Shown: positions 49,349-57,218 of the stretch, piece by piece | Position numbering within the stretch: position 1 is the first letter of the stretch | Layout: every line of letters starts with the position of its first letter | Origin: Gammaproteobacteria bacterium | GTDB taxonomy: Bacteria > Pseudomonadota > Gammaproteobacteria > Pseudomonadales > Pseudohongiellaceae | Length of the DNA: 64,000 bases | Reading direction: 5' to 3' | NCBI GenBank assembly: GCA_030828385.1 | Contig: JAURCS010000014.1 | Location: forward strand, 1 to 64,000 | The notes under the pieces: generated by a model | Database searches by the model: none | Seen by the model: the letters and a program-made list of their open reading frames with translations, nothing else | Told to the model about the DNA's origin: nothing | Program-made: the position numbers and the translations under genes

Positions 49349-50161
49349 TTAAGGAGCAATAGTACTACTTCTGTCTACGGCGTCAGACTCCTGACCCACC
49401 ATCAACTCATGAGCATAATTAGCCTGCTGACAAATATATTCGAACAGTTCGGTACCATCTGACCAGCGCAGATTAAAGCCTCCTGTATAGGGAGCTGTAT
49501 ATGCGCCAGGATCATCAATAGTAATCTTGTAATCGATACGATCAGAGTTATATCGCGTAAAGTGCTCGATGGTATGAAGTTGCTCCGTATGGGGCAGGCC
49601 GCGTCGTCCGAACCAGAAGTCTTCATTAAAGCCAACACTATCAATCACCAGCGTGTCCCCTTCCCACCATCCAACTGAATGCCCGTAGTTGCTAGGCTCG
49701 ATATCGGTGGGGTGCGAACGGCCATCCATAAATACCGTGCGGTATGTGTGAGGCCCGCCAATATCAAAAATAAACAAGCGGTTCAATTCAGGAATCTCAA
49801 CAAACTCAACACCATACGGCGTAAGAAATTGCCTGGACAGCCCCGAAGCCTTGCAACGTGCATGTGGTTCCAACTCATGGCGCTGACGGTCGTCATACAA
49901 GGCCTGTGCCCATGGTTTAAACGGAACTACCTCTACCGGTGCGATAGGGTCAAAAATGCTGAACATGGGTGTCCACACACCTTTCTGCTCCAGGCTTGCA
50001 CTACCGAGAATTACCCTGCCCTGGGCATTTCTTGGCGCAGGCCCAAATTCTTCCTCGCTATCCCTGCCCGGCTGAGCAGACAGCGATAAGCTCCAGCTCA
50101 GGGCCAGCAAGGAAAACAGATTGCCCAGAGAAATAGTGCGTTTAAAATTGTTGTAAAGCAC
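49349..50161 (-). CDS. secreted protein matching the C-terminal domain of the fused DUF6152 protein
   Basis: 270 residues; the signal peptide ends near residue 30 (LSLSA). The diagnostic stretch GWWEGDTLVIDSVGFNEDFW, then GLPHTEQLHTIEHFTR and YKITIDDPGAYTAPYTG recurs almost unchanged in the C-terminal half of the 50624-51745 protein. This family accompanies DUF6152 genes in many environmental proteobacteria; function unknown. The start is a GTG at 50161 with GAGG 7 nt upstream. It is the last gene of a four-gene leftward operon. Confidence 0.8.
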   Translation of the reverse strand: MLYNNFKRTISLGNLFSLLALSWSLSLSAQPGRDSEEEFGPAPRNAQGRVILGSASLEQKGVWTPMFSIFDPIAPVEVVPFKPWAQALYDDRQRHELEPHARCKASGLSRQFLTPYGVEFVEIPELNRLFIFDIGGPHTYRTVFMDGRSHPTDIEPSNYGHSVGWWEGDTLVIDSVGFNEDFWFGRRGLPHTEQLHTIEHFTRYNSDRIDYKITIDDPGAYTAPYTGGFNLRWSDGTELFEYICQQANYAHELMVGQESDAVDRSSTIAP

Positions 50162-50192
50162 GGTTAAGCCTCACTTGATTATTAATAACAGA

Positions 50193-50609
50193 TTAATTCT
50201 GTTGGCCACTACCAATACTGGATTCTGCATCGAGAGTCTGGCCTGGAGCGCCACCGGTACCCGTCAGGGTGACATTACGCGCGTTAACACGGGAGCTGCC
50301 ATTTCTGGCCAGAAAACCATTCACAGTAATCTGGGTACCAATGCTCAGGGTATTACGACGCCATCCACGACGCTGCAGACCATGGGGAGGGCCCAGCTCT
50401 GCACCCCAGTTAACTACTTCTCCGGTCTCTTCATTTTTTACATTCAAATAGATCCAGACATGGGGATTAGTCCATTCAACCTTGGTTACAATCCCTTGCA
50501 GCACAATTGGTTTATTGGAATCAAACTCGGCCACAAAAGAGTGGTGAGCAAACAGATTGCCGGCAAATAATAGTGTCGTAGCAAGTACAATATTTATCAG
50601 ATGTTTCAT
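50193..50609 (-). CDS. secreted DUF6152-family protein (stand-alone)
   Basis: 138 residues. The signal peptide is 1-21, ending LFA; the predicted mature start is HHSFVAEFDSNKPIVLQG. The body shows the DUF6152 core VTKVEWTNPHVWIYLNV and WGAELGPPHGLQRRGW. A GAGGAAACTGTA ribosome site precedes the ATG. It sits 31 nt before the 49349 gene and 14 nt after the fused gene. Confidence 0.88.
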   Translation of the reverse strand: MKHLINIVLATTLLFAGNLFAHHSFVAEFDSNKPIVLQGIVTKVEWTNPHVWIYLNVKNEETGEVVNWGAELGPPHGLQRRGWRRNTLSIGTQITVNGFLARNGSSRVNARNVTLTGTGGAPGQTLDAESSIGSGQQN

Positions 50610-50623
50610 TACAGTTTCCTCGG

Positions 50624-51745
50624 TTATTGCCTGTTATGCTGACATAAAGAAAATGGGAGTTCTTTCCCGCCTAGCCAACTTAACTCCCAGCTGGCAGTCC
50701 AGGGCCTGGTATAGGCGCCGGGATCGTCGATAGTGACTTCATAATGCAAGGTATCGAAATCAGTGCGGGTGAATTTTTCTACCATTGAAAGTCGATTGGT
50801 ATGCGGTAAACCACCGTTGGTAAACCAGAAGTCTTCATTAAAGCCTGTGGTATTAACAACCAGCGTATCCCCTTCCCAGTTACCTGTAGAGCGTCCGTAA
50901 TATAAAGGATTGTCATCATCTCCCCCTACCTGACCGGAAGGATCCCTGCCATCAAGATAGATGAGGCGATAATTTCTATTGCCGCTGCCAAGCAGAACAA
51001 AGATGCGCTCATTCTTTTTATCTTCAATAAGCTGCAGACCAAGATCAGATTGATACTGTCTTGGCCCACCCGGTGGCTTGCAGTTCAGGTAAGTAGGATC
51101 ATCCTGTAACTGACGCTGCTGCCTGTGTACATAACGTGCCAGCGCCCAGTCCTGCATCGGTGCAACACGGGCAGCGTCATCAATATTGTCCAACAGGCCG
51201 TATTCATTCATTGAAATGTTGACACCGTCTTCGACCAGTGCCTTTTCGCTGGGATAGCTCCAGATGCCACCAATACCCCCGGGACCAGCACCAAGCGCTG
51301 GTTTATTGTCACTCGGCCAGCGCGGAACGGGCCTACCTGTTAACGGCTTCGCCGGTGCTTTGGAAGAAACGCTGTAAACCTGACGCCCACTATCTGCAAG
51401 CGTTACTGAGTCTCCCCAAATTTGTCTGCTACCATCTCTTGCCCTCATGCCTGCCACAATAATTGCAGCACCAGGTTCCAATGAGTCTTCTTTCCAGCCG
51501 TTATCTACCAGAATACTGGGATTTTCCAGTTCTATAGCCCAGTTAACAGGCTGATTGTTGTTCGTCACGTTCAGAAAGATATGAACATGGGGACTGCGCC
51601 AGTCAACCTTGGTAACAATGCCTGACAACTGCATCGCTTCCGCAGGATCAAATTTTCCATGGATTGGATGGTGAGCACTGGCAAGCGACGTAATCATAAT
51701 GCCTATAGCCGTGCTGATAATTTTTATTCCACTAAGTCTTTTCAT
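50624..51745 (-). CDS. secreted fusion: DUF6152 domain plus C-terminal partner domain
   Basis: 373 residues. The signal peptide ends LASA, and the mature protein should begin HHPIHGKFDPAEAMQLSG. Residues ~25-120 are DUF6152 (VTKVDWRSPHVHIFLNV). Residues ~150-373 match the 49349 protein (GNWEGDTLVVNTTGFNEDFW, GLPHTNRLSMVEKFTR, TIDDPGAYTRPW). So one protein fuses what the next two genes encode separately, good evidence that the two domains work together. Function unknown. Confidence 0.85.
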   Translation of the reverse strand: MKRLSGIKIISTAIGIMITSLASAHHPIHGKFDPAEAMQLSGIVTKVDWRSPHVHIFLNVTNNNQPVNWAIELENPSILVDNGWKEDSLEPGAAIIVAGMRARDGSRQIWGDSVTLADSGRQVYSVSSKAPAKPLTGRPVPRWPSDNKPALGAGPGGIGGIWSYPSEKALVEDGVNISMNEYGLLDNIDDAARVAPMQDWALARYVHRQQRQLQDDPTYLNCKPPGGPRQYQSDLGLQLIEDKKNERIFVLLGSGNRNYRLIYLDGRDPSGQVGGDDDNPLYYGRSTGNWEGDTLVVNTTGFNEDFWFTNGGLPHTNRLSMVEKFTRTDFDTLHYEVTIDDPGAYTRPWTASWELSWLGGKELPFSLCQHNRQ

Positions 51746-51801
51746 CTTGAATCCATCTGCAACAGTGTTTATTGCTACTTTTATGATCGGGATTATCCGG
51801 T

Positions 51802-52179
51802 TTATTGCCTGACAATCTCAAAGTCGCCCCTGCCGTTACTGCTTCTCCAGCTGCCGGAAAGGGCTCTTGAAGGTAGCTCCAGGTTTTCAATCATAGCGTC
51901 GATAGTGTAGCCATCAGCGCTAATGACTACGGACCAGTCTGTTGGATCCAGTTCAACACTTTCGATTTCCATATTGTCAGTACCGGGATTAATCATCCCT
52001 GTCACTTCTTCCCCATTCCAGTCCATTACAATCAGAACAAAATCACCATGGGTTGTATTTCCAGACCACTCACCGATCCAGGACCCTTTCAGGGGATGAC
52101 CTTCCTGTGCGAGCGCCCCGAAGGACAAGAAAACCACGCCAATAATTACAGATAATCCTTTGATTAATCCTTTGTACAT
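51802..52179 (-). CDS. small secreted protein, first gene of the DUF6152 operon
   Basis: 125 residues from the ATG at 52179 (MYKGLIKGLSVIIG), 9 nt after GGAG. The signal peptide ends near residue 24 (GALA). The mature ~100 residues look like a compact beta-sandwich or barrel (GSWIGEWSGNTTHGDFVLIV, then DGYTIDAMIENL and ALSGSWRSSNGRGDFEI). No family recognised. 56 nt before the fused DUF6152 gene on the same strand. Confidence 0.75.
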   Translation of the reverse strand: MYKGLIKGLSVIIGVVFLSFGALAQEGHPLKGSWIGEWSGNTTHGDFVLIVMDWNGEEVTGMINPGTDNMEIESVELDPTDWSVVISADGYTIDAMIENLELPSRALSGSWRSSNGRGDFEIVRQ

Positions 52180-52387
52180 TGAATGAAACTCCAACTGGTA
52201 TTTTAAAAATGATTAGCAGATTTGATATTGGGTAAATCTGTCATAGCTCTGTTTATTATTTTTTAATTCAATAAAGCATCTCTTACTGCTTTGCCTGCTG
52301 GCAACCTTATCACATTTTTTAGCCAAAAATAGTGTTTTGCTTAATCTTTACATAATTTCAGAGCAGTTGATTTATACGCCTTTTTCA

Positions 52388-52425
52388 ATAAAAAAAGCCC
52401 GGATTGGTTAATTCCTTTCCGGGCC
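52388..52425 (-). terminator. intrinsic terminator of the VOC gene
   Basis: Read leftward: GCCCGGA, a 14-nt loop, TCCGGGC, then TTTTTT. It ends the TonB receptor-VOC transcript. Confidence 0.85.
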
Positions 52426-52463
52426 TGATGTCCTGCTATCTTGCAATGAGTGCCGTCTCGTGG

Positions 52464-53018
52464 CTAAACCGGCTGTTCCCGGTGATAACCCTCATTATTA
52501 GGCGTATGATCGCCTGCCAGCCAGCGTTTAAGTTCGCTATGGGCCTTGGGCAGAACCTCGGCATTAATCTTCTCTACATCGGGATGATCCGTACAGAATT
52601 CAACGATCAAACCATCCGGGTCGATTATGTAGAGGGAGTGGCAGTAGCCATGCTCGAGAAAATAAAATTTGTCTTCCGGATAATCTGAATCTTTAACACG
52701 TTGAACCATTTCATCCTGAAGATCCTGCTCCACTTTCAACGCAATATGACGAAAACCCGAAAGAGGTAAGTCCGGACCAAACTCGGCAGCATCTTCCTCG
52801 GTGGCAAACTGGAAAAAGGCCAAAGCACTCTCATCTGCAATACTGAAAAAACAATGGCAATACACCCTTTCCTTACCAAATAATTCGGTTTTTTCGCACC
52901 AGGTCGCAGTTAATGGTAAACCAAGTAAATCCTCGTAAAACTGACGAGTTCTCTCAAGATCTTTAACCACATAGGCATTGTGGTGGAGACGCGAAGGCAA
53001 CTTGCTTTGTGCATTCAT
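52464..53018 (-). CDS. VOC-family (glyoxalase/ring-cleavage-type) protein
   Basis: 184 residues of the vicinal-oxygen-chelate fold. HHNAYVVKDLERTRQFYEDLLGLPL opens it, with a metal His at H17/H18, GFRHIALKVE gives a second, and LIVEFCTD supplies the Glu. A metal triad is plausible, so it may be a dioxygenase, lyase or isomerase. GAGGAATTTTTC precedes the ATG. It follows the TonB receptor by 57 nt in one transcription unit, suggesting work on the imported compound. Confidence 0.85.
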   Translation of the reverse strand: MNAQSKLPSRLHHNAYVVKDLERTRQFYEDLLGLPLTATWCEKTELFGKERVYCHCFFSIADESALAFFQFATEEDAAEFGPDLPLSGFRHIALKVEQDLQDEMVQRVKDSDYPEDKFYFLEHGYCHSLYIIDPDGLIVEFCTDHPDVEKINAEVLPKAHSELKRWLAGDHTPNNEGYHREQPV

Positions 53019-53075
53019 GAAAAATTCCTCGATTAATTCTGTTCGTTAAAAAATCGGATAGCAATATTATGTTAT

Positions 53076-55367
53076 TTAAAACCGTTTCACAAAATCCAGA
53101 CCATATCTGGCGGGCAATGCCTTAAAGACAAAGCCTCCGGTTGAATACTCAGTGTTGTACTCTTCATCGAGAGCATTTTTACCCCAGGCAGTCACAGCCC
53201 AGTCGTCCGGCAATTCTACGCCAACTCTGAAGTCCACAAGTTGAACGGCGTCCCGATCATTGGTGCCAATTTGGTTATTGTCGAAAAAGGCCGTGTCACC
53301 AATTATCTGATAATCAACACGGAAAAAGGCCTCCAGGCCTTGTCCAAATGACGTAATTGGTCGGTGATAGTCCAAACCTGCATTAAGAGTATATTCAGAC
53401 ACATTTGGCGCTTTGTCACCAATATCATTCACATTTTGTGACGATGTGATTTCACTATCAACATAGCCCAGCCCAAAGTTGACATTGACATAGTCATTCA
53501 GCTTGCCCGCCAGATCAAACTCAAAACCCTGATATTCCACTTCATTCAAATTGCCCAGATTCTGGGTTGAATTGGCTGCAAGAAAAATGAAAAAGTAGGT
53601 TCCTTCAGCTTCAGATTTAAAAACACTGAAGTTGGTTCTTACCCTTCCGTCCAGAAATTGTCCTTTAACACCCGCTTCAATTGTATCTACCACTTCTGCA
53701 TCGAAGGTGTCCCCTACTCCCAGAAAGCCATTGGCAAATGCCACAGCGCCAACACCAGTCTGGTTAAATCCTCCACTGCGGAAGCCGCGGCTTAACGAGG
53801 CGTAATAACTCAATGTATCCGAAGGTTTATGGCGTATTGTAAATTTGGGCTGCCATTCATCCCAACTGTTATTCCTGACTTCACCTGTAAACCCTTGCGG
53901 AAAGCCCGCCACGTTAGGCAAAAATGCTGTCGGTGTAAGCGTAGTATTTTCTCTGTCGTCGTCATCATAGCGCAGGGAAAATGCAAGCTCAGTAGCATCT
54001 GAAAAGTCATAAGCCACTTCACCAAAAACTGCCCAGGCAGAATTGTCCTGGGAGTCAGCAAGGTAGGTGACCTGAGGGTTTAGACTATTGGTGGCAAAAT
54101 CGAAGGGGAAATTACCTCGTGGTTGTTTAAACACAGGGAATACTCCATTTCCCGTATCCACCATATTACCGGTAGAAATAAAACGGTCCGTTTGAACCGC
54201 ATAGGCACCAACAATCCAGCGAAACCTTTCCTCGGAAGGTGAGGTAAAGCGAATTTCCTGGCTAATAGATTCCACTTCCAGATATTGGCTCTGATTCTGA
54301 TCTGGAAATCCAAAAAATGTTGGCACAACTGCTTCATCAGTTGGTAAAAAGTCCCAGGCATCACCGGTAGATAATTCCTCAAGGGAATCGAAAGAAGTAA
54401 TAGCAGTTAGGGTACCGTTGCCCAACTCCCAATCCATTTTTAGGGAGACATTTGATAAGTCCCTTTCATTAACGCCGGGATTATTCACTCTGATAGGGAG
54501 ACTGGTGTCATTTACTGAGTTAGGATAGCCGTTATCACGCCCAAATGCCGATGGTGCCCCCGGAAAAGGGGCAGCTGCCGACTCGCGAATATTGTAATAA
54601 AAAGCCTGGGTTTCCAACTTTGACTGATAAAATCTAAGATCTGCTCTGAATGTATCGCTGGGGTCCCAAATAAACCTTAAGCGTGCTGATGTGTCTTTAT
54701 AGGGATCTGCTTTTTCATTCAGATATACGTTATCAAGATACCCTTCTACATCCTTTCGTGATATTGCTGCCCTAAATTTTAATGTGTCTGATTCCCCAAT
54801 CGGTCCACTAAGCATTGCCTGGGCGCGATAACCTTCACCAGAGTCATAACCTGCCCTGACAGCTCCTTCAAGAAAATCTGAAGGTTCTCTTGTGGTAACG
54901 GTGATGGCCCCACCAATAGCATTACGTCCGTAAAGAGCTCCTTGTGGCCCTTTCAAGACTTCGATCTGCTGAATATCGAACAACTCCTGGTTAAACTGAG
55001 CCGGATTGACCATCAACACTCCATCCATGAGAACTGCCACAGACATTTCGGTATTGCGGTTTTGAGATATGCCTCGGGCTGTTACAAATGAGTTGCCAGC
55101 ATTTTGTACTTGCACCAGAGTCACATTAGGCGTCAGAGCAATGAAATCCGCGGGCGTTTCAATACCGGCAGACTCAACTTCGGTTTCAGTAAATACAGTT
55201 ACTGATACAGGAACGTCAGCATATGACTCTTCCCTTTTTCTTGAAGTAACGACAATTTCCTCAATACCAATATTTTCAGACGTATTGGACTGAGCCAACG
55301 CTAGATTAATCGTTGATAGCGTGGCCGCAGTAATCGCCAGTGAAAGTATTTTTTTTCCATTAAACAT
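53076..55367 (-). CDS. TonB-dependent outer-membrane receptor
   Basis: 763 residues. The signal peptide ends LALA near residue 25; a TonB-box-like IEEIVVTSRKREE follows, then the plug domain (FIALTPNVTLVQVQNAGNSF, QIEVLKGPQGALYGRNAIGG) and a 22-strand-type beta barrel ending in Phe (LDFVKRF). Receptors of this shape import siderophores, cobalamin, sugars or aromatic compounds. No iron-uptake genes are nearby; the neighbour is a VOC enzyme, so an organic carbon substrate is likely. Confidence 0.94.
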   Translation of the reverse strand: MFNGKKILSLAITAATLSTINLALAQSNTSENIGIEEIVVTSRKREESYADVPVSVTVFTETEVESAGIETPADFIALTPNVTLVQVQNAGNSFVTARGISQNRNTEMSVAVLMDGVLMVNPAQFNQELFDIQQIEVLKGPQGALYGRNAIGGAITVTTREPSDFLEGAVRAGYDSGEGYRAQAMLSGPIGESDTLKFRAAISRKDVEGYLDNVYLNEKADPYKDTSARLRFIWDPSDTFRADLRFYQSKLETQAFYYNIRESAAAPFPGAPSAFGRDNGYPNSVNDTSLPIRVNNPGVNERDLSNVSLKMDWELGNGTLTAITSFDSLEELSTGDAWDFLPTDEAVVPTFFGFPDQNQSQYLEVESISQEIRFTSPSEERFRWIVGAYAVQTDRFISTGNMVDTGNGVFPVFKQPRGNFPFDFATNSLNPQVTYLADSQDNSAWAVFGEVAYDFSDATELAFSLRYDDDDRENTTLTPTAFLPNVAGFPQGFTGEVRNNSWDEWQPKFTIRHKPSDTLSYYASLSRGFRSGGFNQTGVGAVAFANGFLGVGDTFDAEVVDTIEAGVKGQFLDGRVRTNFSVFKSEAEGTYFFIFLAANSTQNLGNLNEVEYQGFEFDLAGKLNDYVNVNFGLGYVDSEITSSQNVNDIGDKAPNVSEYTLNAGLDYHRPITSFGQGLEAFFRVDYQIIGDTAFFDNNQIGTNDRDAVQLVDFRVGVELPDDWAVTAWGKNALDEEYNTEYSTGGFVFKALPARYGLDFVKRF

Positions 55368-55558
55368 AGAGTTTCCTTTTTTCTTGCTTGTGAGTAATAA
55401 GCCTAAGGCATGTCGTTATTTATTTTTTTTTGAAATTCGAAATCGTTCAACTTTAAACTAAAGAGCGTCCCAATGCATCTTTCAATCGATTTGCAAAGTT
55501 GCAGAATATTGCTTTACAGGTATAGTTTGATATTCCTTGCCTAAATCTGACTTTCCAT

Positions 55559-56260
55559 CTATTTGAAAATCCAGCCCTCCAATAAGCGATTTACTGGTTC
55601 TGGCTGATCGAGCATTACCATATGGCCAGCATCAGGTACGATTGCTAATTGCGCCTCAGGAATTTTTTGCTTTATCGCTTCATGCTGGCTAACCGGGCTC
55701 CATGTATCCTTTTCCCCGACAATCAGTAAAACCGGAATGGATATATGTGGCAAATAGAGACTTTGGTCACTGCGTCCAAGCCCGGCGGTAATGTGAGCGA
55801 TAAAATCATCAAGACTCTGGCGCCTAGCCATGCCTTCAATACACTGCCGGGTGATGCTGTTTGCCGACTTCTGATAAGCAAGCATAAGATCCGCCCAGCT
55901 TGCGGCATACTTGTACATACCAATACTGGCGGCCTCTTCTACCAGACTGCTGCGCTGTTCGCATTCTTCGTCATTGACCGGGTGAGCCCCCACACTCAGC
56001 AAAATCAGCTTATTGATTCTTTCCGGCGCCATATGAATCAGCTCAAGGCCCACGCGACCACCCATTGAATGGCCCGCTACAGAAAATCGCTCGGGGGCCT
56101 CTTGTAACACCATCTCAGCCATTTTTTTTAGGGAATCGATGCCTCTGAAATCCGGGATACGAACGTCAATCCTGTCAGACAGGGCTGCCTGCTGGCAATG
56201 CCAGGCATCTTTGTCACATAGCAGTCCCGGAAGCAGGTATAAAACAGGTTTGATATCCAT
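55559..56260 (-). CDS. alpha/beta hydrolase
   Basis: 233 residues from the ATG at 56260; the frame extends upstream but the family N-terminus (LYLLPGLLCDKDAW) starts here. The nucleophile is in VAGHSMGGRVGLELI (near residue 80), the acid is likely Asp in GEKDTWSP (near residue 185), and the His is in DAGHMVMLDQP (near residue 212). A soluble esterase or C-C bond hydrolase of unknown substrate. Confidence 0.88.
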   Translation of the reverse strand: MDIKPVLYLLPGLLCDKDAWHCQQAALSDRIDVRIPDFRGIDSLKKMAEMVLQEAPERFSVAGHSMGGRVGLELIHMAPERINKLILLSVGAHPVNDEECEQRSSLVEEAASIGMYKYAASWADLMLAYQKSANSITRQCIEGMARRQSLDDFIAHITAGLGRSDQSLYLPHISIPVLLIVGEKDTWSPVSQHEAIKQKIPEAQLAIVPDAGHMVMLDQPEPVNRLLEGWIFK

Positions 56261-56465
56261 GATGGTGATACTGGCTCGGTGATAGCGAATGACTGTTGCA
56301 AGGAAGAAAACTACTGAGACAGGCAAGATGCCGGAAACTGTGGCCGCGAATTATAATGGGAAAAAATTTTTAAACAAAGCCGGGCTTTGCTGCGTAAGAA
56401 CATAAATACATGAAATATAGCGACAAAGCATTTATGATGCTGTGATCATGCACATGGAGTTAAAA

Positions 56466-57065
56466 ATGAACAAAGTTCTTGTACTTTATTACAGTATGTA
56501 TGGCCACATTGAAGTGATGGCAAAGGCTATCGCAGAAGGTGCAGCAAAAGTTCCCGATACCGAGGTAACCATCAAGCGCGTTCCGGAACTTATGCCTGAG
56601 GAAGCCGCCAGGAATGCCGGTGTTAAACTCGATCAGGACGCTGAAATAGCCAGTCCGGAAGAGCTCGCAGACTACGATGCCATTATTTTCGGCACGCCCA
56701 CGCGTTTTGGTAACATGACTGCACAAATGCGAAATTTTCTCGATCAGACCGGCGGTCTCTGGTTTGAAGGTAAATTGATCGGCAAGGTAGGCAGCGTCTT
56801 TACATCAACCGCATCCCAGCATGGTGGCCAGGAAACGACCATCACCTCCTTCCATACCACACTGCTTCACCACGGTATGGTGGTGGTAGGGGTACCCTAC
56901 TCCATTCCTCAATTGACCAGCATGGAAGGCATTAGCGGGGGCTCTCCCTATGGCGCTACCACTATCACCGGGGGGGATGGCAGCCGAATGCCCTCTGATG
57001 ACGAACTGGAGATTGCCCGTTTCCAGGGAGAACATGTGGCAAAAATTGCAGCCAAACTGGGCTGA
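56466..57065 (+). CDS. wrbA: NAD(P)H:quinone oxidoreductase WrbA
   Basis: 199 residues from the ATG at 56466; GGAG lies 6 nt upstream, whereas ATGs at 56442 and 56454 lack a site. The flavodoxin-like fold shows [21 protein letters not shown] (FMN phosphate loop), [25 protein letters not shown] and [12 protein letters not shown]. WrbA reduces quinones by two electrons with FMN, avoiding semiquinone radicals. That fits a region that handles aromatic compounds. Confidence 0.95.
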   Translation: MNKVLVLYYSMYGHIEVMAKAIAEGAAKVPDTEVTIKRVPELMPEEAARNAGVKLDQDAEIASPEELADYDAIIFGTPTRFGNMTAQMRNFLDQTGGLWFEGKLIGKVGSVFTSTASQHGGQETTITSFHTTLLHHGMVVVGVPYSIPQLTSMEGISGGSPYGATTITGGDGSRMPSDDELEIARFQGEHVAKIAAKLG

Positions 57066-57121
57066 ATCTATAATCCCGGCCTTGTTTAAAACCTGGTTGG
57101 GAATTAAAGAGGGATCTGTTT

Positions 57122-57137
57122 GCTGGCAATTGCCAGC
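57122..57137. promoter_or_regulatory. 16-bp perfect palindrome upstream of the DUF1592 cytochrome gene
   Basis: GCTGGCAA followed by its exact reverse complement. A second small palindrome, GCTTATAAGC, lies about 20 bp farther on. They sit about 85 bp before the cytochrome start and about 57 bp after wrbA: operator candidates. Confidence 0.4.
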
Positions 57138-57218
57138 GGCATTACAATATCAGGCGCTTATAAGCCTGTTTCAACGTTTATAATGATTATTTCCCAACTC
57201 ACACGATACATTAGGCAT

